64,000 nucleotides of DNA from a bacterium OM1 bin76 (GCA_002238785.1 MPNA01000017.1:1-64000); one strand, 5' to 3'. Numbered from the stretch's first letter, positions 25,748 to 35,157 are shown. The notes: a model not told the origin generated them from the sequence alone. A program made the numbers and translations.

Positions 25748-28515
25748 AAGAAGAGCCGAGGCCACCGCAGGTGAACCCCACCCCGGACCAACCGCCCTCC
25801 GACCGCCTGCCCAGGCTGGTTCCCGGAACGGGTCTGGTGTCCTTCCCGCCCACCGAGAGGTGGGATGACTGGGAGGAGTACGACGCCAAGGCGTGGCCGG
25901 AGAAGGTCAAGCGTCGCTACCGCCTGGTGCCGACCACCTGTTTCAACTGCGAGGCCGGGTGCGGGCTGCTGGCCTACGTCGACAAGGACAGCGGGGCGGT
26001 CCGCCGTTTCGAGGGCAACCCCGAGCATCCCGGCTCGCGGGGTCGCAATTGCGCCAAGGGCCCCGCCACCCTCAACCAGATGTATGACCCGGAGCGGATT
26101 CTGCACCCGCTGCGCAGATCCGGACCTCGGGGCGGAGGCGAGTGGGAGCGGGTCTCCTGGGATGAGGCGCTGGAGGACATCGCATCGCGAATCCGCAAAG
26201 CCCTCACAGAGGACCGTCACGATGAAGTCATCTACCATGTGGGGCGACCCGGCGAGGACGGCTTCATAGACCGGATCCTGCGGTCCTGGGGAGTGGACGG
26301 GCACAACAGCCACACCAACATCTGCTCGGCCGGGGCACGCACCGGCTATGCCATGTGGATGGGCTACGACCGCCCCTCGGCCGATTTCGCCAACGCCCGG
26401 TTCATTCTCCTGCTGTCGGCCCAGTTGGAGTCCGGTCACTACTTCAACCCCCACGCCCAGCGGATCATCGAGGCTCGGCAGGCAGGCGGGAAGGTGGCCA
26501 CCATTGATCCTCGCCTCTCCAACACCGCCTCGATGTCCGACTACTGGCTATCGCCCTGGCCAGGCACCGAAGCGGCCATGTTGCTGGCGATAGCCGCCCG
26601 ACTGCTGGAATGGGACGCCGTCGATCACGACTACATGCGAAGGTGGGTCAACTGGGAGGATTCGCTGCAGGCCCGGGCGCCCGAGAGGCCCCGCACCTAC
26701 CGCAGTTTCGTGGAACTGCTCAAGGAGACCTACGCCCCCTACACCATCGAATTCGCCGCCGAGGAGACCGGCGTGGACGCTTGGCGCATCGAAGCCGTGG
26801 CCAAGGGCATCGCCGAAGCCGGTTCCCGGTTCGCGTCCCACACCTGGAGGTCGGCCGGATCGGGCAACCTGGGAGGCTGGCAGGTGGCGCGCTGCCTGTT
26901 CTTCCTTCATGTGCTGACGGGATCGGTGGGCACCGAGGGTGGCACCTCCCCCAGTGCCTGGGACAAGTTCAAGCCGGACCACTGGAACATGCCTCCCCCG
27001 GCCAACCGCTGGAACGAGTTGATCTGGCCGAGCGAGTTTCCCCTGAGTCACTACGAGATGAGCTATCTCCTACCCCACTTCCTCAAGGAGGGAAGGGGGC
27101 GACTGGAGGTCTATTTCACCCGCGTCTACAACCCGGTGTGGACCAACCCCGACGGGTTCACCTGGATCGAGGCGCTCACCGACCCCGACCGGGTCGGACT
27201 GCATGTGGCCCTCAGTCCCACCTGGTCCGAGTCGGCCTGGTTCGCCGACTACGTGCTCCCCATGGGGGTGGGCGCCGAACGGCACGACACCCACTCCTAC
27301 GAGACCCACGCCGCCCGGTGGCTGGGGTTCCGCCAACCGGTCCTGCGAGTGGCGGGAGAGCGGGCCGGTCAGCAGTTCCAGCGCACCTACGAGGCCAACC
27401 CGGGAGAGGTGTGGGAGGAGAACGAATTCTGGATCGACCTGTCGTGGCGAATCGACCCCGACGGGTCGCTGGGGATCCGGCAGTGGTACGAGTCGCCCGA
27501 TGACCCGTCCCGGCCGATCAACGTCGACGAGTACTACGGGTGGATGTTCGACAACTCCATCCCGGGACTGCCCCGAACGGCCGCAGACGAAGACCTCACC
27601 CCTCTTCAGTACATGCGCAAGTACGGCGCCTTCGAGATCGACCGCGACCGCTACCTTCTGAACGAGGCGACGGTGGCCTCCGATCAGCCCGGCATCGACG
27701 TGAACGGAGAGCGAAAGAGCGGATTCACCTCCCCCTCCCGCCTCCTCGAATGGCATTCCGAGACCCTGGTGGACTGGAACTGGCCCGACGCGGCCATCCC
27801 CACCTACCTCAAGTCCCATGTCCACTGGCGGGATCTCGACCTGGAAGGCACCGAGCGCATCCTGCTTCCCACTTTCCGGCTGCCCACCCTGATCCATACC
27901 CGGTCGGGCAACGCCAAGTACCTGTACGAGATCAGCCACGGCCATCCCCTCTGGATGAACCCCATCGACGCCGACCAACTGGGCTTCGACACCGGCGACC
28001 TGGTGCGGATCAGCACCGACATCGGGTACTTCGTGATGCGGGCCTGGCGGACCGAAGGGCTTCGACCCGGAGTGGTGGCCGCCTCCCACCACATGGGCCG
28101 CTGGCGATTGGACCCCAACACGGGAAACGAGCGGTGGTCGTCGGCCCTGGTTGACATCGGGCGCCACGACGGCGGGTGGCTTCTGCGGCACAAATCAGGC
28201 ATCGAGCCCTTCAAGTCGGACGACCCCGACAGCGAGCGCATCTGGTGGCGGGATCCCGGAGTCCACCAGAACCTGGCCTTCCCTGTGCATCCCGACCCGG
28301 TGTCGGGCATGCACGCCTGGCACCAACGGGTCCGCCTCACCCCCGCCGAACCGCAGGACCGGTACGGCGACGTGTTCGTGGACACCGAGCAGTCCCACCA
28401 GATCTACCGGGAGTGGATGGACCTCACCCGCCCCGGACCAGGCCCCGGTGGCCTGCGACGCCCCCGATGGCTCGGCAGGCCCCTGCCGCCGACGCCCGAC
28501 GCCTACCAAGCCTGA
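25744..28515 (+). CDS. molybdopterin-bisPGD oxidoreductase catalytic subunit
   Basis: 923 residues. The N-terminal [4Fe-4S] site is C66-x2-C69-x3-C73...C103. The bis-MGD fold follows, with NICSAGARTGYAMW placing C194 as the likely Mo ligand, as in polysulfide or thiosulfate reductase-type enzymes. The C-terminal molybdopterin dinucleotide-binding domain includes HGHPLWMNPIDADQLGF. There is no twin-arginine leader at the GTG start (25744), unlike periplasmic relatives. Together with the fused FeS/NrfD gene it should exchange electrons between a small substrate and the quinone pool. The substrate is unknown; no dedicated chaperone is adjacent. Confidence 0.92.
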   Translation: MKEEPRPPQVNPTPDQPPSDRLPRLVPGTGLVSFPPTERWDDWEEYDAKAWPEKVKRRYRLVPTTCFNCEAGCGLLAYVDKDSGAVRRFEGNPEHPGSRGRNCAKGPATLNQMYDPERILHPLRRSGPRGGGEWERVSWDEALEDIASRIRKALTEDRHDEVIYHVGRPGEDGFIDRILRSWGVDGHNSHTNICSAGARTGYAMWMGYDRPSADFANARFILLLSAQLESGHYFNPHAQRIIEARQAGGKVATIDPRLSNTASMSDYWLSPWPGTEAAMLLAIAARLLEWDAVDHDYMRRWVNWEDSLQARAPERPRTYRSFVELLKETYAPYTIEFAAEETGVDAWRIEAVAKGIAEAGSRFASHTWRSAGSGNLGGWQVARCLFFLHVLTGSVGTEGGTSPSAWDKFKPDHWNMPPPANRWNELIWPSEFPLSHYEMSYLLPHFLKEGRGRLEVYFTRVYNPVWTNPDGFTWIEALTDPDRVGLHVALSPTWSESAWFADYVLPMGVGAERHDTHSYETHAARWLGFRQPVLRVAGERAGQQFQRTYEANPGEVWEENEFWIDLSWRIDPDGSLGIRQWYESPDDPSRPINVDEYYGWMFDNSIPGLPRTAADEDLTPLQYMRKYGAFEIDRDRYLLNEATVASDQPGIDVNGERKSGFTSPSRLLEWHSETLVDWNWPDAAIPTYLKSHVHWRDLDLEGTERILLPTFRLPTLIHTRSGNAKYLYEISHGHPLWMNPIDADQLGFDTGDLVRISTDIGYFVMRAWRTEGLRPGVVAASHHMGRWRLDPNTGNERWSSALVDIGRHDGGWLLRHKSGIEPFKSDDPDSERIWWRDPGVHQNLAFPVHPDPVSGMHAWHQRVRLTPAEPQDRYGDVFVDTEQSHQIYREWMDLTRPGPGPGGLRRPRWLGRPLPPTPDAYQA

Positions 28516-28557
28516 CCGGACCCCCCGAAAGGCGGCGGATCTAAGTCGTCCTACCCG

Positions 28558-29151
28558 TCAGCCGCCCAGCAGGGCCGCCAGCGCACGCAGCGCCCTGGCC
28601 CGGTGAGATATGCTGTTCTTCTCCGCGGCAGTCATCTCGGCCAGAGTCCGGTCGCCCACTGCGAACACCGGATCGTATCCGAATCCCGCCGTGCCCCGGG
28701 GCGTCCAGGTGATCCTGCCTTCCAGCACACCCTCGGCCACCACCCGCCGACCGCCGGGCCAGGCCAGGGCGGCCACGGTGCGGAACCGAGCCGATCTGTC
28801 CTGGCGGCCGTCCATCTCCTCGAGCAGGCGGTCGGTGTTGTCCTGGTAGCTGGCATGCTCTCCCGCGTACCGGGCGGAACGCACTCCCGGCGCCCCTCCC
28901 AGTGCCGACACCTCCAGTCCGGTGTCGTCGGCCAGGGCAGAAAGTCCGGTGGCGGCGACCACTGCCAACGCCTTGAGCAGGGCGTTCTCCTCCAAGGTCT
29001 CCCCGGTCTCCTCCACTTCCTCCCAACTCAGGCCCCTGATGATCTCTCCCCCCACTCCGATCTCCAGCCAGATCCTCTCCACTTCAGCGATCTTGTGAGG
29101 ATTGGCTGACGCCACCACCAACCGGTCGGGCGCCGGGATGATCCCCGTCAC
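28558..29151 (-). CDS. rdgB: XTP/dITP (non-canonical purine NTP) pyrophosphatase
   Basis: A 197-residue Ham1/RdgB protein removing ITP and XTP from the nucleotide pool. Motifs: VVASANPHKIAEVER, ENALLKALAVVAATG, ALADDTGLEVSALGG, GVRSARYAG and the C-terminal SHRARALRAL. Its ATG overlaps the rph stop (29148-29151). Gene order MBL-rph-rdgB equals that of Mycobacterium Rv1339-Rv1340-Rv1341. Confidence 0.95.
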   Translation of the reverse strand: MTGIIPAPDRLVVASANPHKIAEVERIWLEIGVGGEIIRGLSWEEVEETGETLEENALLKALAVVAATGLSALADDTGLEVSALGGAPGVRSARYAGEHASYQDNTDRLLEEMDGRQDRSARFRTVAALAWPGGRRVVAEGVLEGRITWTPRGTAGFGYDPVFAVGDRTLAEMTAAEKNSISHRARALRALAALLGG

Positions 29152-29861
29152 GACACCGGGAAGTCCACTGCCTGCCGCTGGGCGGAGAGCAACTCCGAGA
29201 TGCCCTGATGAGCCAGGTCCAGCATCACGTCCAGGTCGGTTCGGTCGAACAACGCCCCTTCGGCGCTGCCCTGCACCTCCACCAGCAAACCCCTTCCCGA
29301 CATCACCACGTTCATGTCGACATCGGCGCTGCTGTCGTCGGCATAGTCAAGGTCGAGCAGCACCTCCCCATCCACCAGGCCCACCGACACCGCCGCCACC
29401 TGATCAAACACCGCCGACCGGGAGGCAATGCCCTGCTCGGCCGCCCATCGCAGCGCCTCGGTCATGGCAATCCAACCGCCGGTGATCGCCGCGGTCCGGG
29501 TGCCTCCGTCGGCCTGGATCACATCGCAGTCCACCCGGATGGCGCACTCCCCCATGGTCTTCATGTTCACCACCGAACGAAGGGAGCGGCCTATCAACCG
29601 AGATATCTCCAGGGCCCTTCCCTTCTGGTAATGGTCCCGCCGGATCCTCCGATCGGACGAGCCCGGGAGCATGGCGTATTCGGCGGTCACCCACCCGTGG
29701 TCCCGTCCGGTGATCCACGGCGGGCGTTTCTCCTCGACCGCGGCCGTGCAGAGCACCTTGGTGCCGCCCATCTCTATTAGCACCGAGCCGGGTGTGGCAT
29801 CGGTGAACCCCATGTGCAGGCGCACTGAGCGCATTTCATCGAAAGGTCGTTTTCTCGCCAT
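29148..29861 (-). CDS. rph: RNase PH
   Basis: A 237-residue phosphorolytic 3'-5' exoribonuclease that trims tRNA 3' ends. It begins RPFDEMRSVRLHMGF and contains GTKVLCTAAVEE, GWVTAEYAMLPGSSDRR, LIGRSLRSVV and IRVDCDVIQADGGTR, all standard RNase PH blocks. Length is normal. It is the middle gene of a tightly packed three-gene unit, 19 bp after the MBL gene and overlapping rdgB. Confidence 0.97.
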   Translation of the reverse strand: MARKRPFDEMRSVRLHMGFTDATPGSVLIEMGGTKVLCTAAVEEKRPPWITGRDHGWVTAEYAMLPGSSDRRIRRDHYQKGRALEISRLIGRSLRSVVNMKTMGECAIRVDCDVIQADGGTRTAAITGGWIAMTEALRWAAEQGIASRSAVFDQVAAVSVGLVDGEVLLDLDYADDSSADVDMNVVMSGRGLLVEVQGSAEGALFDRTDLDVMLDLAHQGISELLSAQRQAVDFPVS

Positions 29862-29880
29862 CAGCTAAAGGGTATAGCGA

Positions 29881-30657
29881 TCAGATGCGATGCGCCGCCC
29901 CGGGCACCGCCAGCGCCACCGGCCGGTCGAATGACCTCTCTGCCTCCGCCACCGCCTCCGGCGATTCGATGTGGGGGGGGATGTGGGTGAGCATCAGCCT
30001 GCGGGCCTGCCGTTCCCGAGCGATCTGCCCGGCCTGCTCGGCAGTCAGATGATGGGGTATCACCCTTTGGTACGGCGCGGCGCCCATCGCTGCCTCACAA
30101 AGGAACAGATGGGCATCCTGCACCAGCCTGGCCCAGTCACCCCTCGGTCCGGTGTCCGCCGAATAGGCCATGGACCGATGTCCGTCGCTCCAACGGGAGG
30201 CGACGGTGGGCACGGTGTGGTCCGCGGCGGCGAAGGAGATCCCCAGGTTTCCCACGGTGACCTCGTCTCCGTCCGAGACAGTGTGCAATTCGAAGACGCT
30301 GGAGAACCCGCCGTCGGGGCCCTGACCCAGAAAGGACAGCACGGATTCGAAGACCTGCTCCGGTGCGTACAGGGGAATCCCCCGCTGAGGCATCGGACCG
30401 TAGGCGAAGGCATGGTAGGCAGAGAGCAGGTCCATGCAGTGGTCGGGGTGCCGATGGGAAACCACCACCGCATCCAGCAACGCCAAGTCCAGGCGGCGGG
30501 TGAGAGCGGCGAAGGTCCCCGGACCCGCCTCACACCACACGCGGGTGCTCCCGGCCTCGATCAGATAGCCCGAGGCGGGGTTGGAGGGCGCCGGATAGGT
30601 GCCGCTTGATCCCAGGATGGTGAGTCGCATCGTGGGAGAGACTAGGTGGCCTGACAC
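29881..30657 (-). CDS. MBL-fold hydrolase, Rv1339-like
   Basis: A 258-residue metallo-beta-lactamase-fold protein of the RNase Z-related branch. Metal site: SHRHPDHCMDLL, then AYSADTGPRGD and LMLTHIPPH. The start may be the internal ATG of MRLTILGSSGTYP; the N-terminus is otherwise odd. By synteny with mycobacterial Rv1339, which has been reported as an atypical cyclic-nucleotide phosphodiesterase, a role in cAMP turnover is possible, but an RNA-processing or generic esterase role is equally open. Confidence 0.9.
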   Translation of the reverse strand: MSGHLVSPTMRLTILGSSGTYPAPSNPASGYLIEAGSTRVWCEAGPGTFAALTRRLDLALLDAVVVSHRHPDHCMDLLSAYHAFAYGPMPQRGIPLYAPEQVFESVLSFLGQGPDGGFSSVFELHTVSDGDEVTVGNLGISFAAADHTVPTVASRWSDGHRSMAYSADTGPRGDWARLVQDAHLFLCEAAMGAAPYQRVIPHHLTAEQAGQIARERQARRLMLTHIPPHIESPEAVAEAERSFDRPVALAVPGAAHRI

Positions 30658-30979
30658 CGGGATACACCGACACCCGGGTTAAACACAAGCCGGTGTGAAG
30701 TGACGCCGCAGGACATCCGGCCCTCCCCTGCGTGGGTCTTTACAGGCTCCCCCAAGGCATGGGCGCTAAGGTGAGAGGGCAATGAAAGAGGGTACGGGCA
30801 CCGTCTGTCACCTCAGATGTCATGACTGGGGTAACGCAGCGCCCGCCACTGCTTCTCGCGGCGATGCTGCCGGACAGGTCTTTGTGCTCAGGTCCCAGCG
30901 TGTGCGCCTTCGACATGTCACTGCACCGTGCCCGTAAGGTTGCCACCTTCACAGGATGCCGAACAAGGAGAGTGAGGAG
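30658..30979. other. intergenic region between MBL gene and lipoprotein gene
   Basis: About 320 bp between divergently transcribed genes. It should contain both promoters. No convincing -35/-10 pair, repeat or conserved ORF was found. Confidence 0.4.
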
Positions 30980-31723
30980 ATGAACTTGTCCAGGACAGTG
31001 CGCAGTGGGTTGTCAGCCACCGTCGTGTTGGCGGTTCTCCTGGTTTCGCTGGCTTCGTGTGGGGGGGAATCCGAGCCGGAACCCGCTCCGGACGTCGACT
31101 TGGGTGCATTGCTTTCGAGTACGGGAGAGAATCTGGCCGCCATGTCAACCATTACGTTCAACATGGTGGACGAAATGGAATCGGGCGCCAAGTTCTTCGG
31201 GGCCACCTTCAAGAGCTTGGAGGCCGAGGTGGAGGCGCCCGACAGCTTCAAGATGGTGGTGGATGTGGAGGCGCCGGGTTTCGGCTTCGTGGAAATCGAG
31301 ATGATGGCGGTCGGAGAGGAGGCCTTCTTGAAGCTCTCCAAGGATGCGCCGTGGAATGCCCTGCCCCTGGAGCAGGTGCCTTTCAATTTCGCGGGGTTGG
31401 GCTTCACGTTGCGCGATCTGCTCGACACCATCCAGGACGGAGCCACCGTGGCAGGCCGGGAGTCGGTCCAGAACACCGAGACCATTCTCGTCGAGGCGGA
31501 ACTCACCTCCGACGAGTTGCAGTCCCTCATCACCTCCGCGGACCCGGGCCTTGAAGTGGCCTTGACCCTGTGGATCAGTGAGGCCGAGCAAACCTTGCAG
31601 CAGATAAGAATCGCAGGCCAGGTTTACATCGACGACGACCCCGAAACCGTCCGGCTTCTTTCCATCACGGCCATTGACGTTCCCGTCGACATCCAGATTC
31701 CGGACCTCGGATCCGGGTCGTGA
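30980..31723 (+). CDS. LppX/LprG-family lipoprotein
   Basis: 247 residues. The signal peptide VVLAVLLVSLASC (lipobox LASC) follows the ATG at 30980, which has AAGGAG nine bases upstream. The mature part shows LppX_LprAFG features: MSTITFNMVDEM, a repeated beta-strand pattern (SFKMVVDVEAPGFG, EAFLKLS), and ITAIDVPVDIQIP at the end. These proteins form a hydrophobic cavity for lipids. It overlaps the MFS gene by GTGA (31720-31723), the same pairing as mycobacterial LprG with its P55/Rv1410c exporter, which moves lipids to the outer envelope. Confidence 0.88.
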   Translation: MNLSRTVRSGLSATVVLAVLLVSLASCGGESEPEPAPDVDLGALLSSTGENLAAMSTITFNMVDEMESGAKFFGATFKSLEAEVEAPDSFKMVVDVEAPGFGFVEIEMMAVGEEAFLKLSKDAPWNALPLEQVPFNFAGLGFTLRDLLDTIQDGATVAGRESVQNTETILVEAELTSDELQSLITSADPGLEVALTLWISEAEQTLQQIRIAGQVYIDDDPETVRLLSITAIDVPVDIQIPDLGSGS

Positions 31724-33195
31724 GCGAGCTTAGGGATCGTCTCACCTCACTAGCTTCATCCGAGTCAGTCGTATTAACCATTCTCTGCCTGGGAGTCTTC
31801 TCGACTGCCTTGGACCAGACCGTGGTGGTCGCCGCTTTGCCGGGCGTCATGGTGGACTTGGAAATCCCCCTCACCGACCTGGACCGAGCGGCGTGGATCG
31901 TCACCGCCTACCTGGTCGCCTACACCGTGGCCATGCCGATGGGAGGGCGCCTGTCGGACGTCCACGGACGCGTGAAGATGTTCCAAGCCGCCCTGCTGGT
32001 GTTCGCGATCGGATCGGCGTTCGTGGCCCTGGCGCCGAATTTCGGTTGGATCGTGTCGGCCAGGGTGGTCCAGGCCATCGGCGGCGGCGCCACCGTCCCG
32101 ATTGGCCTGGCCATGGCAGTGGCAGCCGTGTCTGCGGAGAGGAGGGGAATCGCGATAGGACTGGTGGCAGCCGCGGCCGAAGCCGGGTCGGTCCTGGGCC
32201 CCCTCTATGGAGGCGCCATCATCGAATGGCTGGGCTGGCGGTGGATATTCTGGCTGGACATACCCCAGAGTTTCATTCTCATCGCGCTGATGGCCCTGTT
32301 GCCCAACCGCGCCAACCCCAAGGCCAAGATGGACTACTTCGGGGCGATGGTGATGGGAGGGGCGCTCATCTTCCTCACCGCCGGCCTTTCCCAAAGAGAC
32401 CTGTTCTCGGCGACCTCCGTCTACCCCTATCTCCTGGTGGCGATGGGGGGACTCCTGGTCGGAGCGTTGGTCGTCCTTGAAAGACGGACGGAGCAGCCGC
32501 TTTTGGCCCCCTTCTTATACAGGTCCAGGGCCTTTTTGTCCTCCAACGGCACCCAGTTCCTGGTGGGAGTGGCCCTGATCATTGCCTTGGTGTCCGTGCC
32601 GCTGATGGCAGGAACCGTTATGGAGAGATCGGCATTGGAGAGCGTCCTCCACTTGCTCCGTCTCACTGCGGCCATTCCGGTGGGGGCGGTGATCGGAGGC
32701 TACGTGCTCCGGTGGACCGGAGTGAGATCGGTGTGCATAACGGGCCTGGCGCTGATGGGAGTGGGTCTGCTGTTCATGAGCACCTGGGAGACGCAGGTGG
32801 AGGAACTGCGGCTCACCCTGCCCCTGGTTTCGGCGGGCCTGGGATTCGGGTTGGTCATCCCTCCGATCGGCGTCAGTGCCCTGAGCGCCTCGCCCAGCAA
32901 CTACTGGGGCGCCGCCGCCTCCCTGGTCACAGCATCCCGCATGGTGGGGATGGCCATGGGACTGGCCGCCCTGTCGGCCTGGGGCATCGAGCGCTTCTAC
33001 AGCCTGACCGGCGACTTCGAGCTTGGACCGACGTTCGAGCAGACCGAAGCGGTGTTGATAGACGCCGGAGTCACCGTGTTTCAGAACCTGTTCATGATCA
33101 CGGGAGTCCTGTCGCTGTTAGCCATCCTGCCGGCCCTGCTGATGAGAGAAGAACAGGTCGAGGAGGGCGAGTTCGCCGACGAGGACCTCCGGTAA
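31720..33195 (+). CDS. DHA2 (EmrB/QacA-type) MFS exporter
   Basis: A 491-residue protein with 14 predicted membrane helices. Motif A-like GGRLSDVHGRVKMF lies in the loop after helix 2, the antiporter motif region AEAGSVLGPLYGG in helix 5, and FSTALDQTVVVAALPGV in helix 1. The start GTG overlaps the stop of the lipoprotein gene. By analogy with LprG-Rv1410c it is probably a lipid or drug exporter working with that lipoprotein rather than a free multidrug pump. Confidence 0.92.
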   Translation: MSELRDRLTSLASSESVVLTILCLGVFSTALDQTVVVAALPGVMVDLEIPLTDLDRAAWIVTAYLVAYTVAMPMGGRLSDVHGRVKMFQAALLVFAIGSAFVALAPNFGWIVSARVVQAIGGGATVPIGLAMAVAAVSAERRGIAIGLVAAAAEAGSVLGPLYGGAIIEWLGWRWIFWLDIPQSFILIALMALLPNRANPKAKMDYFGAMVMGGALIFLTAGLSQRDLFSATSVYPYLLVAMGGLLVGALVVLERRTEQPLLAPFLYRSRAFLSSNGTQFLVGVALIIALVSVPLMAGTVMERSALESVLHLLRLTAAIPVGAVIGGYVLRWTGVRSVCITGLALMGVGLLFMSTWETQVEELRLTLPLVSAGLGFGLVIPPIGVSALSASPSNYWGAAASLVTASRMVGMAMGLAALSAWGIERFYSLTGDFELGPTFEQTEAVLIDAGVTVFQNLFMITGVLSLLAILPALLMREEQVEEGEFADEDLR

Positions 33196-33224
33196 CCGAG
33201 CCTGGTCCGCACCTCCCCCGGGTG

Positions 33225-33869
33225 TCAGGGAGCGAGTCGCTCCGCCACCCAGGCGCCGTCGATCAACCGGTACTCGAAGCGATCATGGAACCGGTTGGGC
33301 CTGCCCTGCCAGAATTCGTAGCAATCGGCGACGATCCGGTATCCGCCCCACCCGGTGGGACGCGGGACATCCCCGTCGGGATGCCGTTCCCACAGGTCTG
33401 CCATCCGTTCCTCGAGCCACACCCGGTCGGGCACCGTCCGGCTTTGGGGTGAGACGACCGCACTCAGACGGGAACCTGGAGGACGGGAGTGAAAATAGTC
33501 GTCGGACTGCTCGGCGGCCACCCTCTCCACCCGGCCCTCCACCCGCACCTGTCTATGGAGGGGCAGCCACAAGAAGACCCCGGCCGCCCGAGGGTTCTCG
33601 GCCAGTTCCGAGCCCTTGCGGCTTTCGTAGTTGGTGTAGAAGACCACTCCCCGCTGGTCCGACCCTCTCATCAGAACGGTCCTCGCCGATGGTCTGGCGT
33701 CCCCGCCGGCGGTGGCAAGAATGAAGGCGTGAGGCTCCTGCAACCCCGCTTCCAACGCCGCCGAGAACCAACGGGCGAACAATGCCGAGGGGTCAGCGGT
33801 CAGGTCGGATCGCGACAGCCCGGCGCTCTCGTAGTCGGTGCGAAGGGTGCGGAGGCGTTCCTGGTCCAT
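33225..33869 (-). CDS. pdxH: pyridoxine/pyridoxamine 5'-phosphate oxidase
   Basis: 214 residues, normal length. It makes pyridoxal 5'-phosphate using FMN and O2. Motifs: SARTVLMRGSDQRGVVFYTN, ESRKGSELAENPRAAGVFLW, SRPPGSRLSAVVSPQS and the C-terminal block EFWQGRPNRFHDR...WVAERLAP that closes the active site. It is transcribed after the acyl-CoA dehydrogenase (22-bp gap) and convergent with the MFS gene. Confidence 0.95.
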   Translation of the reverse strand: MDQERLRTLRTDYESAGLSRSDLTADPSALFARWFSAALEAGLQEPHAFILATAGGDARPSARTVLMRGSDQRGVVFYTNYESRKGSELAENPRAAGVFLWLPLHRQVRVEGRVERVAAEQSDDYFHSRPPGSRLSAVVSPQSRTVPDRVWLEERMADLWERHPDGDVPRPTGWGGYRIVADCYEFWQGRPNRFHDRFEYRLIDGAWVAERLAP

Positions 33870-33891
33870 TTCAATCAGCCCTATGGCCTGC

Positions 33892-35094
33892 TCACATCTT
33901 CTTGGCTACTTCTTCCAGCATCACCTCGGTGGCGCCACCGCCGATGGGGTGCAGGCGGGCGTCCCGGGACATCCTCTCGATGGCCGACTCCCGCATGTAG
34001 CCCATCCCTCCGTGGAACTGCACGCAACTGTAGAGGACCCGGTTGACCAACTCACTCATGAAGGCCTTCACCATGGAGACCTCCCGGACCGCGCCCTGCC
34101 CCTGATCCAGCAACCAGGCGGAGTGGTAGATGAGTTGCGACCCGGCCTCCACGGCCGCCGCCAGTTCGGCCAGCTTCAACCTGATGGCCTGCTTGGCCCA
34201 CAGCACCTTCCCGAAGGCCCGCCGGGTCTTGACGTACTCAACGGTCATTTCCAGGGCCTTCTTGGCCTCCCCCAGGGCGGCGGCCGCCAAAACCAGCCGT
34301 TCGTTCTGGAAGTTGCGCATGATGGCGTAAAAGCCCCGATTGCGCTCCCCGATGATGTTCTTCACCGGCACCCGGCAGTCCTCGAATACCAACTCGGCCG
34401 TGTCCGAGGAGCGCCACCCGTGCTTGTCCAGGGTGCGGCTGACCGAGAACCCCGAAGTCCCCTTCTCCACCAGGAACAGGGTTATCCCCCGGTGCGGCGC
34501 CACGGCCAGGTCGGTCTTGGCGGAAAGCACCACCACATCGCAACTCGACCCGTTGGAGATGAACATCTTGGTGCCGTTGACTACGAATTCGTCACCGTCG
34601 CCGATGGCCCGGGTCTTCATCGCCGCCACATCCGATCCGGCATCGGGTTCGGACACTGCCAGGGCCCCGATCATCTCTCCGGACATCATCCTGGGCAGGT
34701 ACTTGTCCTGCAATTCCGGGGACGCATATCGGTACAGATAGGGCATCGCCAGTTCGCTGTGGACCGCCACGCTGGCCATCACCCCACCGAAAGTGCTCTT
34801 GCCGAGTTCCTCGGCGACGGTTGCCGAGGCCAGGTGACCCAACCCGACCCCGCCGCGGGACTCGGGTATCCGTAACCCGAACAGCCCCATCTCCCCCAAC
34901 TTGGTGAACAACTCCCTGGGCACCCGTCCCTCATCCTCCCACTTCTCCCCGTGGGGAACCACCTCCCTTTCGACAAACCTCCTCGTCTCCACACGAATGG
35001 CTGCCAACTCCTCGGTCTCGTAGATGCTGGGAGGCTCCAACCAATTCCTCTCGTCGTCTTTTTTCCATTGTACGACTGTTGTGCCGGTGTGCAT
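33892..35094 (-). CDS. acyl-CoA dehydrogenase
   Basis: A 400-residue FAD-dependent dehydrogenase. Signature blocks: ALAVSEPDAGSDVAAMKT, GTKMFISNGSSCDVVVLSAKT, RAFGKVLWAKQAI and VQFHGGMGYMRES near the C-terminus. The chain length preference cannot be read. Its start lies only ~35 bp from the divergent SOS-type promoter of the radical SAM gene, so LexA binding might touch its expression too. It probably forms an operon with pdxH. Confidence 0.93.
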   Translation of the reverse strand: MHTGTTVVQWKKDDERNWLEPPSIYETEELAAIRVETRRFVEREVVPHGEKWEDEGRVPRELFTKLGEMGLFGLRIPESRGGVGLGHLASATVAEELGKSTFGGVMASVAVHSELAMPYLYRYASPELQDKYLPRMMSGEMIGALAVSEPDAGSDVAAMKTRAIGDGDEFVVNGTKMFISNGSSCDVVVLSAKTDLAVAPHRGITLFLVEKGTSGFSVSRTLDKHGWRSSDTAELVFEDCRVPVKNIIGERNRGFYAIMRNFQNERLVLAAAALGEAKKALEMTVEYVKTRRAFGKVLWAKQAIRLKLAELAAAVEAGSQLIYHSAWLLDQGQGAVREVSMVKAFMSELVNRVLYSCVQFHGGMGYMRESAIERMSRDARLHPIGGGATEVMLEEVAKKM

Positions 35095-35128
35095 TCACAC
35101 TTGACTCAGACCTGGCGTCCGCCAACCT

Positions 35129-35157
35129 TTGGGCATCGAACATATGTTCGGTATAGT
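35129..35157 (+). promoter_or_regulatory. promoter with embedded LexA (SOS) operator
   Basis: TTGGGC (35129-35134), a 17-bp spacer and TATAGT (35152-35157) form a sigma-70-like promoter. The spacer contains TCGAACATATGTTCGG at 35136-35151, matching 15 of 16 positions of the actinobacterial SOS box TCGAAC-N4-GTTCGA. LexA bound here would block polymerase. The predicted transcription start (about 35164) is only a few bases from the ATG at 35168, so the mRNA has almost no leader. Confidence 0.85.
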
